Assembly (NCBI GenBank): GCA_003484585.1
Contig: DNBZ01000036.1
Coordinates: 1-5,789 of the forward strand
Length of the DNA stretch: 5,789 nucleotides
Direction of reading: 5' to 3'
Source of the DNA: Bacteroidota bacterium
GTDB taxonomy: Bacteria > Bacteroidota > Bacteroidia > NS11-12g > UBA9320
The position numbers and the translations under genes are program-made. Below the pieces are notes generated by a model that was not told where the DNA came from, made no database searches, and worked only from the letters and a program-made list of their open reading frames with translations. This document shows, in pieces, positions 1 through 4,042 of the stretch (its first letter is position 1; every line of letters begins with the position of its first letter).

Positions 1-40
1 CGAGACAGGAGGGCATGTCTGCCAGTTTCATCACCCTACA
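1..40 (-). tRNA. 5' part of a tRNA, cut by the left edge
   Basis: Read on the minus strand from position 40, the sequence fits the first 40 bases of a tRNA. There is a 7-base acceptor strand (TGTAGGG), U8 and G9, and a short D arm with stem ATG/CAT. The D loop carries the invariant GG and A (AAACTGGCAGA), followed by an anticodon stem CCCTC and the loop CTGTCTC with U33. That loop places GTC (Asp) at 34-36. It is close to the usual Asp loop CTGTCAC but has an unusual T at position 37. The D arm itself resembles tRNA-Leu more than tRNA-Asp, so the amino acid identity is uncertain. The 3' half lies outside the window. The gene starts 26 bases after the nuclease stop codon on the same strand, so it is probably co-transcribed with it. 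Confidence 0.7.
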
Positions 41-66
41 ATAAGTTATAGGCAAATATAATAAAT

Positions 67-807
67 TTAATTATAATCCAACATATTTTGTATCTCTTTT
101 CTGTAGTCGGCGCATTCTATTAATCTGTAAGAATCATTTTTCTCATTAAACCACACAATAAAGCACTTCTTTATATCAATGTTTGTTTCTAATTCTATAA
201 TGTATCTGTAAAGGGAAAGTTGTAGTGAGTAGGTTGTAAACTCACATTCAGGTAGGTGGGATATTGGATCTAGCATCCAATTATTGTACTTACTTTTGTA
301 ATCTATTTTTTTGTTAGTTTTCCAGTCAAATATGACAAACCCGTCAAGAGGTGTTGAATAGTAGAGCTGGTCAACCATACCACAAATCCCATGCTTGCTA
401 GACCCAACGCAAAGCTCAGAGCAAATAGGTATAAGGTTTTCTTTTGAATCTTCATAAAATTTTAAAAAGTGGGACTCAATTTTATTATACGCTTCTAAAT
501 CTAAATCAGAATCATATATTGTATTATTAAGTATCTTATTATTAATGTAGTCTTCAGCAAATGCGTGAAACTTACTTCCTTTATTACAAGCTCGCGTACT
601 AATTGAATCCCACTTATTTAAGATCTCCTCAACGGTTTTGTTTTCTTTCTTGGCACTACGCTGTGCCCAAAATTCCTTTATAAAAGGTTTTTTGAATTGT
701 CCAATGAATGTGGTTACAGATGTTGCAGGGTTTCCTTCTATAGTATACGTGTGCCCTTCCTCTGTAAATACCACATCCTTGAACTTATTTAATTCTTTGA
801 AAATCAT
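67..807 (-). CDS. PD-(D/E)XK superfamily nuclease (RecB/Cas4-like)
   Basis: This 246-aa protein has the motif order of a PD-(D/E)XK nuclease. A GSKFHAFAEDYI segment (about residues 77-88) matches the G-x-x-x-H helix of RecB/Exo VIII-type enzymes. E131 comes next, then D146 in GMVDQLYY. The catalytic strand FVIFDWKTNKK has D161 and K163, and YSLQLSLYRYI has Q196 and Y200, the QxxxY helix. All expected metal-binding and catalytic residues are present, so an active metal-dependent DNA exo- or endonuclease is likely. No cysteine cluster for an iron-sulfur centre, as in Cas4, is evident. Such enzymes in phages serve replication, recombination or host DNA degradation; which applies here is unknown. 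The ATG overlaps the end of the upstream MazG-like gene by 23 bases, indicating one transcript, and a tRNA follows 26 bases after the stop. Confidence 0.88.
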   Translation of the reverse strand: MIFKELNKFKDVVFTEEGHTYTIEGNPATSVTTFIGQFKKPFIKEFWAQRSAKKENKTVEEILNKWDSISTRACNKGSKFHAFAEDYINNKILNNTIYDSDLDLEAYNKIESHFLKFYEDSKENLIPICSELCVGSSKHGICGMVDQLYYSTPLDGFVIFDWKTNKKIDYKSKYNNWMLDPISHLPECEFTTYSLQLSLYRYIIELETNIDIKKCFIVWFNEKNDSYRLIECADYRKEIQNMLDYN

Positions 808-976
808 CTAAAAGTTTTTCTATATAAACACATGCATCCATTAGTTCTTCTTGTAGATGTACGAGCCACTGCTCTTTGGAGAGATCTTTACGCTCCATTG
901 TAACACCATACTTATTTTCACCAACTTTTGCTCTCTCTTCTATCTTCTTACAGACTCTTTCTTCTATCTTACTCAT
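785..976 (-). CDS. MazG-like small protein (putative all-alpha NTP pyrophosphohydrolase)
   Basis: This 63-aa, probably all-helical protein carries a pattern common in small phage MazG-like proteins. It has a charged helix ending in RAKVGENKYGVTMERKDLS (about 15-33), then a helix with QEELMDACVYIEKL (about 42-55). The EELMD segment corresponds to the E-E-x-x-D metal-binding part of all-alpha NTP pyrophosphatases, which hydrolyse (d)NTPs to (d)NMPs and pyrophosphate. It is shorter than full MazG domains (about 100 aa), so it would have to work as an oligomer or may have lost catalysis. Its ATG overlaps the TGA of the preceding 52-aa gene in an ATGA arrangement, and its 3' end overlaps the nuclease gene by 23 bases, so translation is probably coupled. 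A nucleotide-pool role is inferred from family resemblance only. Confidence 0.75.
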   Translation of the reverse strand: MSKIEERVCKKIEERAKVGENKYGVTMERKDLSKEQWLVHLQEELMDACVYIEKLLDDFQRIK

Positions 977-1131
977 GAACCACAGTTTTCACAATCTGGG
1001 TTGTCTATTGAACAAGCCTCTGGTTGTTCTTTATCTTCTAAGTCAGTTAACCAAGAGTCAAATGTATTATCTCTTGATTCATCTGCTTTCTTAGCTAAAT
1101 CTTTTAAGTACTCTTGATCATTTGTTGCCAT
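973..1131 (-). CDS. 52-aa acidic protein with a C-terminal cysteine cluster
   Basis: An open frame on the minus strand runs from ATG at 1131 to TGA at 973 and is supported mainly by context. Its stop overlaps the start of the MazG-like gene as ATGA, the usual sign of translational coupling. The protein is acidic and helical for about 35 residues (MATNDQEYLKDLAKKADES at the start). It ends in a tail with C40, C47 and C50 (spacing C-x6-C-x2-C, CENCGS at the end), which could bind a metal ion. No signal peptide or membrane segment is seen and I do not recognise a family. It is the first gene of the leftward operon, so its start lies next to the structured intergenic region. A structural or regulatory partner of the next gene is possible but unproven. 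Confidence 0.7.
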   Translation of the reverse strand: MATNDQEYLKDLAKKADESRDNTFDSWLTDLEDKEQPEACSIDNPDCENCGS

Positions 1132-1160
1132 AAATATACGCATTTAATTGTTAAAAGAAA

Positions 1161-1208
1161 AGTGGCTAAAAGAAAACCAAATTGAAACGCCACTAACTTT
1201 TCAATTGG
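1161..1208. other. Candidate H-type pseudoknot
   Basis: Two interleaved stems are visible. Stem 1 pairs AGTGGC (1161-1166) with GCCACT (1189-1194). Stem 2 pairs CCAAATTGAAA (1177-1187) with TTTCAATTGG (1199-1208), giving ten pairs with a single bulged A at 1181. The 3' strand of stem 1 lies in the loop of stem 2, which is the H-type pseudoknot order. Both stems are fully Watson-Crick, so the strand cannot be told. On the minus strand it would sit 29 to 77 bases upstream of the ATG of the 52-aa gene, where it could control translation of the leftward operon. It may also simply be two alternative hairpins. Confidence 0.45.
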
Positions 1209-1333
1209 GAGAGTCATTGCTGGTTCAACTCTCAAACATCATTACATGAAGGGACTTATCTGATCCAACAGCCGTTGCTGACTGAAGTGTCGGTTCGGTA
1301 ACCCAGATTGCAAATCTAGATAAAAAAATCTAG
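1209..1333. other. Cluster of four short hairpins
   Basis: Following the pseudoknot candidate are four inverted repeats. GAGAGT (1209-1214) pairs with ACTCTC (1228-1233). CAGC (1269-1272) pairs with GCTG (1277-1280). GGTT (1292-1295) pairs with AACC (1300-1303). CTAGAT (1316-1321) pairs with ATCTAG (1328-1333) around an A-only loop. AGATT (1305-1309) can also pair with AATCT (1313-1317), which competes with the last hairpin. Single short stems like these arise by chance in AT-rich DNA; their density is the reason for listing them. Confidence 0.35.
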
Positions 1334-1364
1334 TTAGTACTACAAAATTTTAAAAAAATTTTAT

Positions 1365-1396
1365 AAAAAAATATCCCCCTCGAAATGAAGGGGATA
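1365..1396 (-). terminator. Rho-independent terminator reading leftward
   Basis: On the minus strand a GC-rich hairpin is formed by TATCCCC and GGGGATA (plus-strand arms 1372-1378 and 1390-1396). It is followed at once by seven T residues (complement of 1365-1371) and more AT-only DNA. This is a classic intrinsic terminator for leftward transcription; on the plus strand no T run follows. It lies upstream of the leftward operon, not after a gene, so it implies leftward transcription starting to its right. It could act as an attenuator in the operon leader, as the end of a small RNA, or as a block to antisense reading. Confidence 0.75.
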
Positions 1397-1409
1397 CAAA
1401 CCATGAGAA

Positions 1410-1454
1410 ACTGTTATGAAAACATTGTCACTTAAAAGTGACACACAAAACAGT
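1410..1454. other. Nested hairpin
   Basis: An outer stem pairs ACTGTT (1410-1415) with AACAGT (1449-1454). Inside it GTCACT (1427-1432) pairs with AGTGAC (1437-1442) around a TAAA loop. A competing pairing exists between CATTGT (1423-1428) and ACAATG (1455-1460). No T run follows on either strand, so it is not a terminator. All pairs are Watson-Crick and give no strand information. Confidence 0.4.
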
Positions 1455-1518
1455 ACAATGATACAAAACTTTTATTTATAAACCAAAACATTTTAAAAAT
1501 TTTATGAGAGAATGAGTT

Positions 1519-1590
1519 AGTGGACCTCCTAGCCTGATACCCCTACCAATGTCTGAGCGGATCAGACACCCCCGGGTGTCTTAGTCCACT
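1519..1590 (+). ncRNA. Three-tier structured RNA element in the leader of the 188-aa gene
   Basis: A long hairpin can be drawn in three tiers. The base is AGTGGAC (1519-1525) with GTCCACT (1584-1590). The middle is GATACCC (1536-1542) with GGGTGTC (1574-1580), including one U-G pair at 1538/1578. The top is GTCTGA (1551-1556) with TCAGAC (1562-1567) closing the loop GCGGA. The wobble pair works only in the plus-strand RNA, which favours that strand. An alternative stable hairpin, GACACC (1565-1570) with GGTGTC (1575-1580), uses bases from both upper tiers and excludes them, so the element could switch between two folds. It is GC-rich in an AT-rich setting and ends 70 bases before the start of the 188-aa gene. 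I do not recognise a known riboswitch or ribozyme; boundaries and function are unknown. Confidence 0.5.
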
Positions 1591-1603
1591 CCGATCGTGA
1601 AAG

Positions 1604-1630
1604 GCAGTAACGGTTGCTAGCCGTTGCTGC
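1604..1630 (+). promoter_or_regulatory. Ten-pair hairpin 30 bases before the 188-aa gene
   Basis: GCAGTAACGG (1604-1613) pairs along its full length with CCGTTGCTGC (1621-1630), closing a 7-base loop. One pair is U-G (1608/1626) in the plus-strand RNA and would be A-C in the minus-strand RNA, so a rightward transcript is favoured. It is followed by about 30 bases of AT-rich DNA and then the ATG at 1661, so it could protect the 5' end of the mRNA or affect its translation. Its 3' arm contains the word AGCCGTTGCTG seen also at 1270-1280. Confidence 0.5.
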
Positions 1631-1660
1631 TATATTTATTAACCCTAAATTATATATGTT

Positions 1661-2227
1661 ATGGGAAATTTAGCAAAAGGAGCTACGACTCCAAAGTCAA
1701 TTAAGAAAGCTGCTGCCAAAGTAGCTAAGATTATGGATGCTGCAGAGTCTAGCGCTCAACGTCAGTACAATGTCAACAAGCTTGGCGTACGTAAGGAACT
1801 TGATGAGTTCTTCCGAGTTGCAAAGATTGTAGAGTCAAGTAACTCTGACTACTACATGTTGCACTTGGTTGAAGGCACTAAGAAGTACGATCCTTTCAAG
1901 GTATCTGTACCTATCCTTGCAAGTGACTTAAGCTTTAACTATGTAGGACAAACCTACTTAGATAAGAGCATGACAGTCGCTGATGTAGATCACAAGTCTA
2001 TGGTGTCCTTACTTGAGGTAGCTGATAAGCACCTTAATGAGGCGTTCATCAGTGATGAGTACTACATCTATGGGTTCCAAGTGTTGCGTTACTTTGTAAC
2101 TGAGAAACCTACTGAGAAGTGGTCTTCAGTTGACATTGTTGATGACAATGGTGATGTGTTACACCAAGGTGTGTACATCAAAAAGCGATTGGTTCGTGCA
2201 GATGGTAGTGCACTAGACCAAGAGTAG
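1661..2227 (+). CDS. 188-aa protein of unknown function, probably highly expressed
   Basis: I do not recognise this protein. Residues 1-35 are rich in Lys and Ala (SIKKAAAKVAKIMDAAES) and probably form a basic amphipathic helix. The rest mixes strands and helices, with aromatic-rich stretches such as DEYYIYGFQVLRYF (about 132-145) and an acidic loop DIVDDNGDV. No signal peptide, membrane segment or catalytic motif is evident. Codon use differs from the neighbours: lysine is mostly AAG, GC content is visibly higher and the stop is TAG. This fits either strong expression or a separate origin. It stands alone, with a long structured leader before it and a strong terminator 12 bases after its stop, which favours an abundant, separately controlled product such as a DNA-binding or structural protein (inference). 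ATG at 1661 lacks a Shine-Dalgarno motif and follows AT-rich DNA. Confidence 0.88.
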   Translation: MGNLAKGATTPKSIKKAAAKVAKIMDAAESSAQRQYNVNKLGVRKELDEFFRVAKIVESSNSDYYMLHLVEGTKKYDPFKVSVPILASDLSFNYVGQTYLDKSMTVADVDHKSMVSLLEVADKHLNEAFISDEYYIYGFQVLRYFVTEKPTEKWSSVDIVDDNGDVLHQGVYIKKRLVRADGSALDQE

Positions 2228-2238
2228 GCTGGCTAATT

Positions 2239-2269
2239 AAGGGATATACTATGTATGTCCCTTTTTTTT
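2239..2269 (+). terminator. Rho-independent terminator after the 188-aa gene
   Basis: AGGGATATAC (2240-2249) pairs with GTATGTCCCT (2253-2262) around a 3-base loop, with one U-G pair (2245/2257). It is followed by a run of eight T (2262-2269). The U-G pair and the T run both fit rightward transcription. It should end the transcript of the 188-aa gene. Confidence 0.9.
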
Positions 2270-2270
2270 A

Positions 2271-2301
2271 ATCTCGCCTTTGACTCCTACTAATTTTTGA
2301 G
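2271..2301 (+). repeat. Imperfect 31-base direct repeat, copy 1
   Basis: This copy matches 2330-2360 at 25 of 31 positions with no gap, at an offset of 59 bases. The most conserved part is the 12-base block ACTCCTACTAAT (2283-2294), flanked by ATCTC at the left and TTGAG at the right. It begins directly after the T run of the terminator. A pair of operators, or RNA elements in the leader of the 56-aa gene, are the simplest readings. Confidence 0.7.
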
Positions 2302-2329
2302 CGGGAGGGTATCCGTAGATTGTAATAAA

Positions 2330-2360
2330 ATCTCACCGATAACTCCTACTAATCATTGAG
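2330..2360 (+). repeat. Imperfect 31-base direct repeat, copy 2
   Basis: This is the second copy of the element at 2271-2301, with the same core ACTCCTACTAAT (2342-2353). Its ends can pair (TCTCA 2331-2335 with TGAGA 2357-2361), placing the core in a hairpin loop; the first copy pairs less well. It ends 27 bases before the ATG of the 56-aa gene. Confidence 0.7.
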
Positions 2361-2387
2361 AGTAATCAAACTGTAAAAGAAAAGCAA

Positions 2388-2558
2388 ATGAAACAACCAG
2401 AACTAAATCTGTTGTATGTCAAAGAGAAGAACATGCATCAGTTTGCTTGTAACAAAGCAACCAAGACAAGAGTAGAGCGAGTTAATGACGTTATTAGTAG
2501 TGCAATAGAGCATGCCAGGCAACTAAGGCACTCTAAGACACTAAAAGCAACATTCTAA
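2388..2558 (+). CDS. Small 56-aa basic protein of unknown function
   Basis: An open frame from ATG at 2388 to TAA at 2558 encodes a basic, largely helical protein. A polar N-terminus (MKQPELNLLYVKEKNMHQFA) is followed by NKATKTRVERVNDVISSAIE (about 22-41), with a regular hydrophobic spacing typical of an amphipathic helix, and a basic tail. I recognise no family. Support for a real gene comes from the clean AT-rich start region, position between a terminator and the next small gene (30 bases further on), and the paired direct repeats just upstream that could control it. Small helical basic proteins in phages are often regulators or host-takeover factors, but nothing here shows which. Confidence 0.62.
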   Translation: MKQPELNLLYVKEKNMHQFACNKATKTRVERVNDVISSAIEHARQLRHSKTLKATF

Positions 2559-2588
2559 TAATGCCTTACATTATAAATATAGCTAATT

Positions 2589-2744
2589 ATGAAAAATAGC
2601 ACATTTATCGACATACTAATGGCTGCATACTTATTTATACTCGCAGTCTTTACAATAACACTATTTGTAGTAGGTAACAACCTAATACTAATTGCATGCT
2701 TACCAGTATTATTCTACGGAATATACTTATTACTAAACAAATAA
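2589..2744 (+). CDS. 51-aa membrane protein with two predicted helices
   Basis: ATG at 2589 opens a frame ending at TAA 2744. After a short polar N-terminus (MKNSTFIDI) nearly the whole chain is hydrophobic. One segment is about residues 9-28 (LMAAYLFILAVFTITLFVV), and a second is about 31-49 (NLILIACLPVLFYGIYLLL), joined by a short GNN turn and ending in NK. This is a helical hairpin in the inner membrane. It is similar in size to phage holins, superinfection-exclusion and other small membrane proteins, but no lysis gene is nearby and the surroundings are replication genes, so I assign no function. The start follows AT-rich DNA and lies 30 bases after the 56-aa gene, so the two probably share a transcript. 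Confidence 0.72.
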   Translation: MKNSTFIDILMAAYLFILAVFTITLFVVGNNLILIACLPVLFYGIYLLLNK

Positions 2745-2806
2745 AGTAGAACTAACCTATACATAAACTGCCCGTTTAACGTATAATATAAACTCTACTT
2801 TACACC

Positions 2807-2848
2807 GAGTGTATGGTATTAACATAGGTTCGATTCCTATGCACTCAC
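2807..2848 (+). ncRNA. tRNA-like minihelix (T arm plus acceptor-like stem)
   Basis: A perfect tRNA T arm is present: ATAGG (2824-2828), loop TTCGATT, then CCTAT (2836-2840), matching the GGTTCRAnYCC consensus. It is directly followed by GCACTC (2841-2846), which pairs with GAGTGT (2807-2812; last pair U-G, as suits a plus-strand RNA). Only 11 bases (2813-2823) separate the 5' acceptor-like strand from the T arm, so there is no D arm or anticodon arm. It is not a normal tRNA. It may be a relic, an attachment-site core, or a processing signal in the leader of the 99-aa gene 30 bases downstream. A small competing hairpin, TACAC/GTGTA (2801-2813), overlaps its 5' side. Confidence 0.5.
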
Positions 2849-2878
2849 TAAATTATTAATCACTTAAACATTAAACAC

Positions 2879-3178
2879 ATGCGCAAGTATAAACTTATAC
2901 CAAACAAACAAGGAGTGTTAGAACTTGATCCGTCATGTCCTAGTGTTCCAACAACAATTGATGTACCTACAATAGAAGCTGTACAAACATTAGATTGCAG
3001 TGATCAACCTAAAGCTTACTATGCAATAGCAGAGCATCCAAAACAAGTACTTGAACTATTATCAAGAGCTAACTATTGGATAGGGTTTAAAGAAAGACAC
3101 ATTAACACAACCTCTCCATCATTCTTAGCTATTGATGGCTATGAAGAGTGGACTAAAATATCAAAGAAAGATGCCTAA
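2879..3178 (+). CDS. 99-aa protein of unknown function
   Basis: A well-formed gene with no family I recognise. The N-terminal third is probably extended, with prolines (LIPNKQGVLELDPSCPSVP, about 6-24). The middle has helical segments (PKQVLELLSRANYWIGFKER, about 54-73), and the C-terminus ends basic (WTKISKKDA). There is no signal peptide, membrane helix or catalytic motif. ATG at 2879 follows an A-rich, Shine-Dalgarno-free sequence; the tRNA-like minihelix lies in its leader. Its stop codon overlaps the start of the next gene by 8 bases (ATGCCTAA), so the two are translated from one message that ends at the terminator near 3407. Confidence 0.82.
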   Translation: MRKYKLIPNKQGVLELDPSCPSVPTTIDVPTIEAVQTLDCSDQPKAYYAIAEHPKQVLELLSRANYWIGFKERHINTTSPSFLAIDGYEEWTKISKKDA

Positions 3179-3332
3179 GAAAAAGAAATATCACCTCAAA
3201 CTAGCTGAAGGAGAATTCATTTTTGAGGACGAAGAGTACTACAAACTATGTATGGAGCTAGGCAGATTAAACTTTAATCTACGTATAAAACTTTGCGACA
3301 AAGACACAGAAGTACTAGAAATATCAATCTAA
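3171..3332 (+). CDS. 53-aa charged protein of unknown function
   Basis: I chose ATG at 3171, which overlaps the stop of the preceding gene by 8 bases. A frame extension to a TTG at 3132 would overlap that gene by 47 bases and adds residues with no clear role. The protein starts with a lysine cluster (MPKKKKYHLKLAEGEFIFED), continues with an acidic helix (DEEYYKLCMELGRLN) and ends in alternating hydrophobic residues, suggesting a small alpha/beta fold. No family is recognised. A hairpin, ATTAGC/GCTAAT, begins at its stop codon (3332-3350) and a terminator follows at 3356, closing the operon. Confidence 0.72.
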   Translation: MPKKKKYHLKLAEGEFIFEDEEYYKLCMELGRLNFNLRIKLCDKDTEVLEISI

Positions 3333-3350
3333 TTAGCTTGCATGGCTAAT
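3332..3350 (+). promoter_or_regulatory. Hairpin between the 53-aa gene and its terminator
   Basis: ATTAGC (3332-3337) pairs with GCTAAT (3345-3350) around a 7-base loop. It starts at the last base of the stop codon and precedes the terminator by five bases. It may stabilise the 3' end of the message; no T run follows, so it is not itself a terminator. Confidence 0.4.
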
Positions 3351-3355
3351 AAAAG

Positions 3356-3407
3356 AAGAGAGAGCACTAGAGAGGTAACCTATTACACTACCCTGCTCTC
3401 TCTTTTT
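3356..3407 (+). terminator. Rho-independent terminator after the 53-aa gene
   Basis: AAGAGAGAGC (3356-3365) pairs perfectly with GCTCTCTCTT (3395-3404), and the T run reaches 3407. The 29-base loop holds a smaller stem, GGTA/TACC (3374-3377 with 3389-3392). The GAGAGAG stem resembles that of the next terminator at 3989. Confidence 0.85.
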
Positions 3408-3465
3408 ACTTAACAAGTTTACACACAATCAATCAATTTATTAATTAATCAACAGTTATCCCAAG

Positions 3466-3981
3466 ATGGAAACAAACACAAACACAACAGCAGCTCCCGT
3501 AATGGTTGAGCAAATCTTATCAACTCGTAACCCTGAAATCTTTCAGTTAATGCTACGCCAAGAGGTAGAAAAGCCTGCGGCAGCAAATCCGCTTGGATTC
3601 TTCTTAGAAGGATACCCAGGAGTAGGAGATGGCATTGAACGTCGAGTATCTTATCAATCTGTATCAAAGCATGTTATGGAAAAATACAACATCACTGAAG
3701 GTGTTGACTTTTCTATTGCTATTGGTAAATCATGTAAATTGCTTGTAACAGAGACGTTTGAACAAAGAACTTGGACAAACTCTGACGGTACAAAAGGTGC
3801 ACAAAATCCTAAAGTTAATCCTTCTACAGCAGAATCATTAACTCAAGGTGGTAAACCAATTTACCGTAATTGTACTGTTACATTTGACTTAGCTACAGAA
3901 GACACATTTATTGCCCATGACAAGGCAGGTGTGGCACAGGCTTCGCCATTTGTGAGCACAGTAGATGACTTAACAGTCTAA
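3466..3981 (+). CDS. 171-aa protein of unknown function; possible single-stranded DNA-binding protein
   Basis: The N-terminus is Thr/Ala-rich and probably disordered (METNTNTTAAP). It is followed by a helix (VEQILSTRNPEIFQLMLRQE, about 14-33), a glycine-rich segment (NPLGFFLEGYPGVGDG, about 41-56) and a long beta-rich part. The beta-rich part contains VDFSIAIGKSCKLLVTETFE (about 80-99) and RNCTVTFDLATEDTFIAHD (about 134-152). A beta-rich core with aromatic residues near a replicative polymerase is compatible with an OB-fold single-stranded DNA-binding protein, but the typical short acidic-aromatic tail is absent, so this is a weak guess. It has a terminator on each side and therefore its own transcript, as expected for an abundant protein. 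ATG at 3466 follows AT-rich DNA without a Shine-Dalgarno motif. Confidence 0.87.
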   Translation: METNTNTTAAPVMVEQILSTRNPEIFQLMLRQEVEKPAAANPLGFFLEGYPGVGDGIERRVSYQSVSKHVMEKYNITEGVDFSIAIGKSCKLLVTETFEQRTWTNSDGTKGAQNPKVNPSTAESLTQGGKPIYRNCTVTFDLATEDTFIAHDKAGVAQASPFVSTVDDLTV

Positions 3982-3988
3982 ATTATTA

Positions 3989-4017
3989 AGAGAGAGTCAT
4001 AATGGCTCTCTCTATTT
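3989..4017 (+). terminator. Rho-independent terminator after the 171-aa gene
   Basis: AGAGAGAGTC (3989-3998) pairs with GGCTCTCTCT (4004-4013), including one U-G pair (3997/4005), around a 5-base loop. It is followed by ATTTC, a weak T tail. Stem sequence is close to that of the terminator at 3356, so the two may be copies or convergent. Some read-through to the next genes is likely. Confidence 0.75.
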
Positions 4018-4042
4018 CTAACTTATTAAACTAAACCATATT

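Larger units (their letters stand above)
1132..1660. other. 529-base divergent intergenic region rich in RNA-like secondary structure
   Basis: No frame longer than about 30 codons with a plausible start was found on either strand, yet the region holds at least eight inverted repeats. It separates the leftward operon from the rightward genes and so should contain both promoters, although I could not find a convincing Bacteroidetes-type TAnnTTTG box. Two AT-only tracts with the shared pattern ATTTTA(5-7 A)TTTTAT lie at 1347-1364 and 1490-1505. The 11-base word AGCCGTTGCTG occurs twice in direct orientation (1270-1280 and 1619-1629). It may be a long structured leader, a non-coding RNA or a replication origin; the pieces are listed separately. 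Confidence 0.75.

Noticed and set aside
857..1117. Plus-strand open frames of 86 and 72 aa in this span
   Set aside because: They lie opposite the MazG-like gene and the 52-aa gene, which have a family match and an ATGA coupling; the plus-strand products are low-complexity mirror readings.
1255..1305. Hammerhead or other self-cleaving ribozyme suggested by CTGATCC and CTGACTGAAG
   Set aside because: The required CTGANGA and GAAA core pieces in the right order with three flanking stems are absent.
1403..1435. Leader peptide of ten codons (ATG at 1403)
   Set aside because: Very short, no regulatory codon run, and it overlaps a hairpin; nothing supports translation.
2270..2363. CRISPR array
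   Set aside because: Only two copies with 25 of 31 matches and one 28-base spacer, no third copy, and no cas genes; the nuclease at 67-807 lacks the Cas4 cysteines.
2782..2787. TATAAT as a sigma-70 type -10 box
   Set aside because: No matching -35 element is found about 17 bases upstream, and the word is common in such AT-rich DNA; Bacteroidetes-type promoters also differ in sequence.
3344..3412. Short plus-strand frame of 23 codons starting at the ATG near 3342
   Set aside because: It runs through both arms of the terminator and its coding pattern is explained by the GAGAGAG/CTCTCTC stem.
3449..3667. Minus-strand 72-aa open frame
   Set aside because: It is opposite the 171-aa gene and has no start context, no neighbours on its strand and no recognisable motif.
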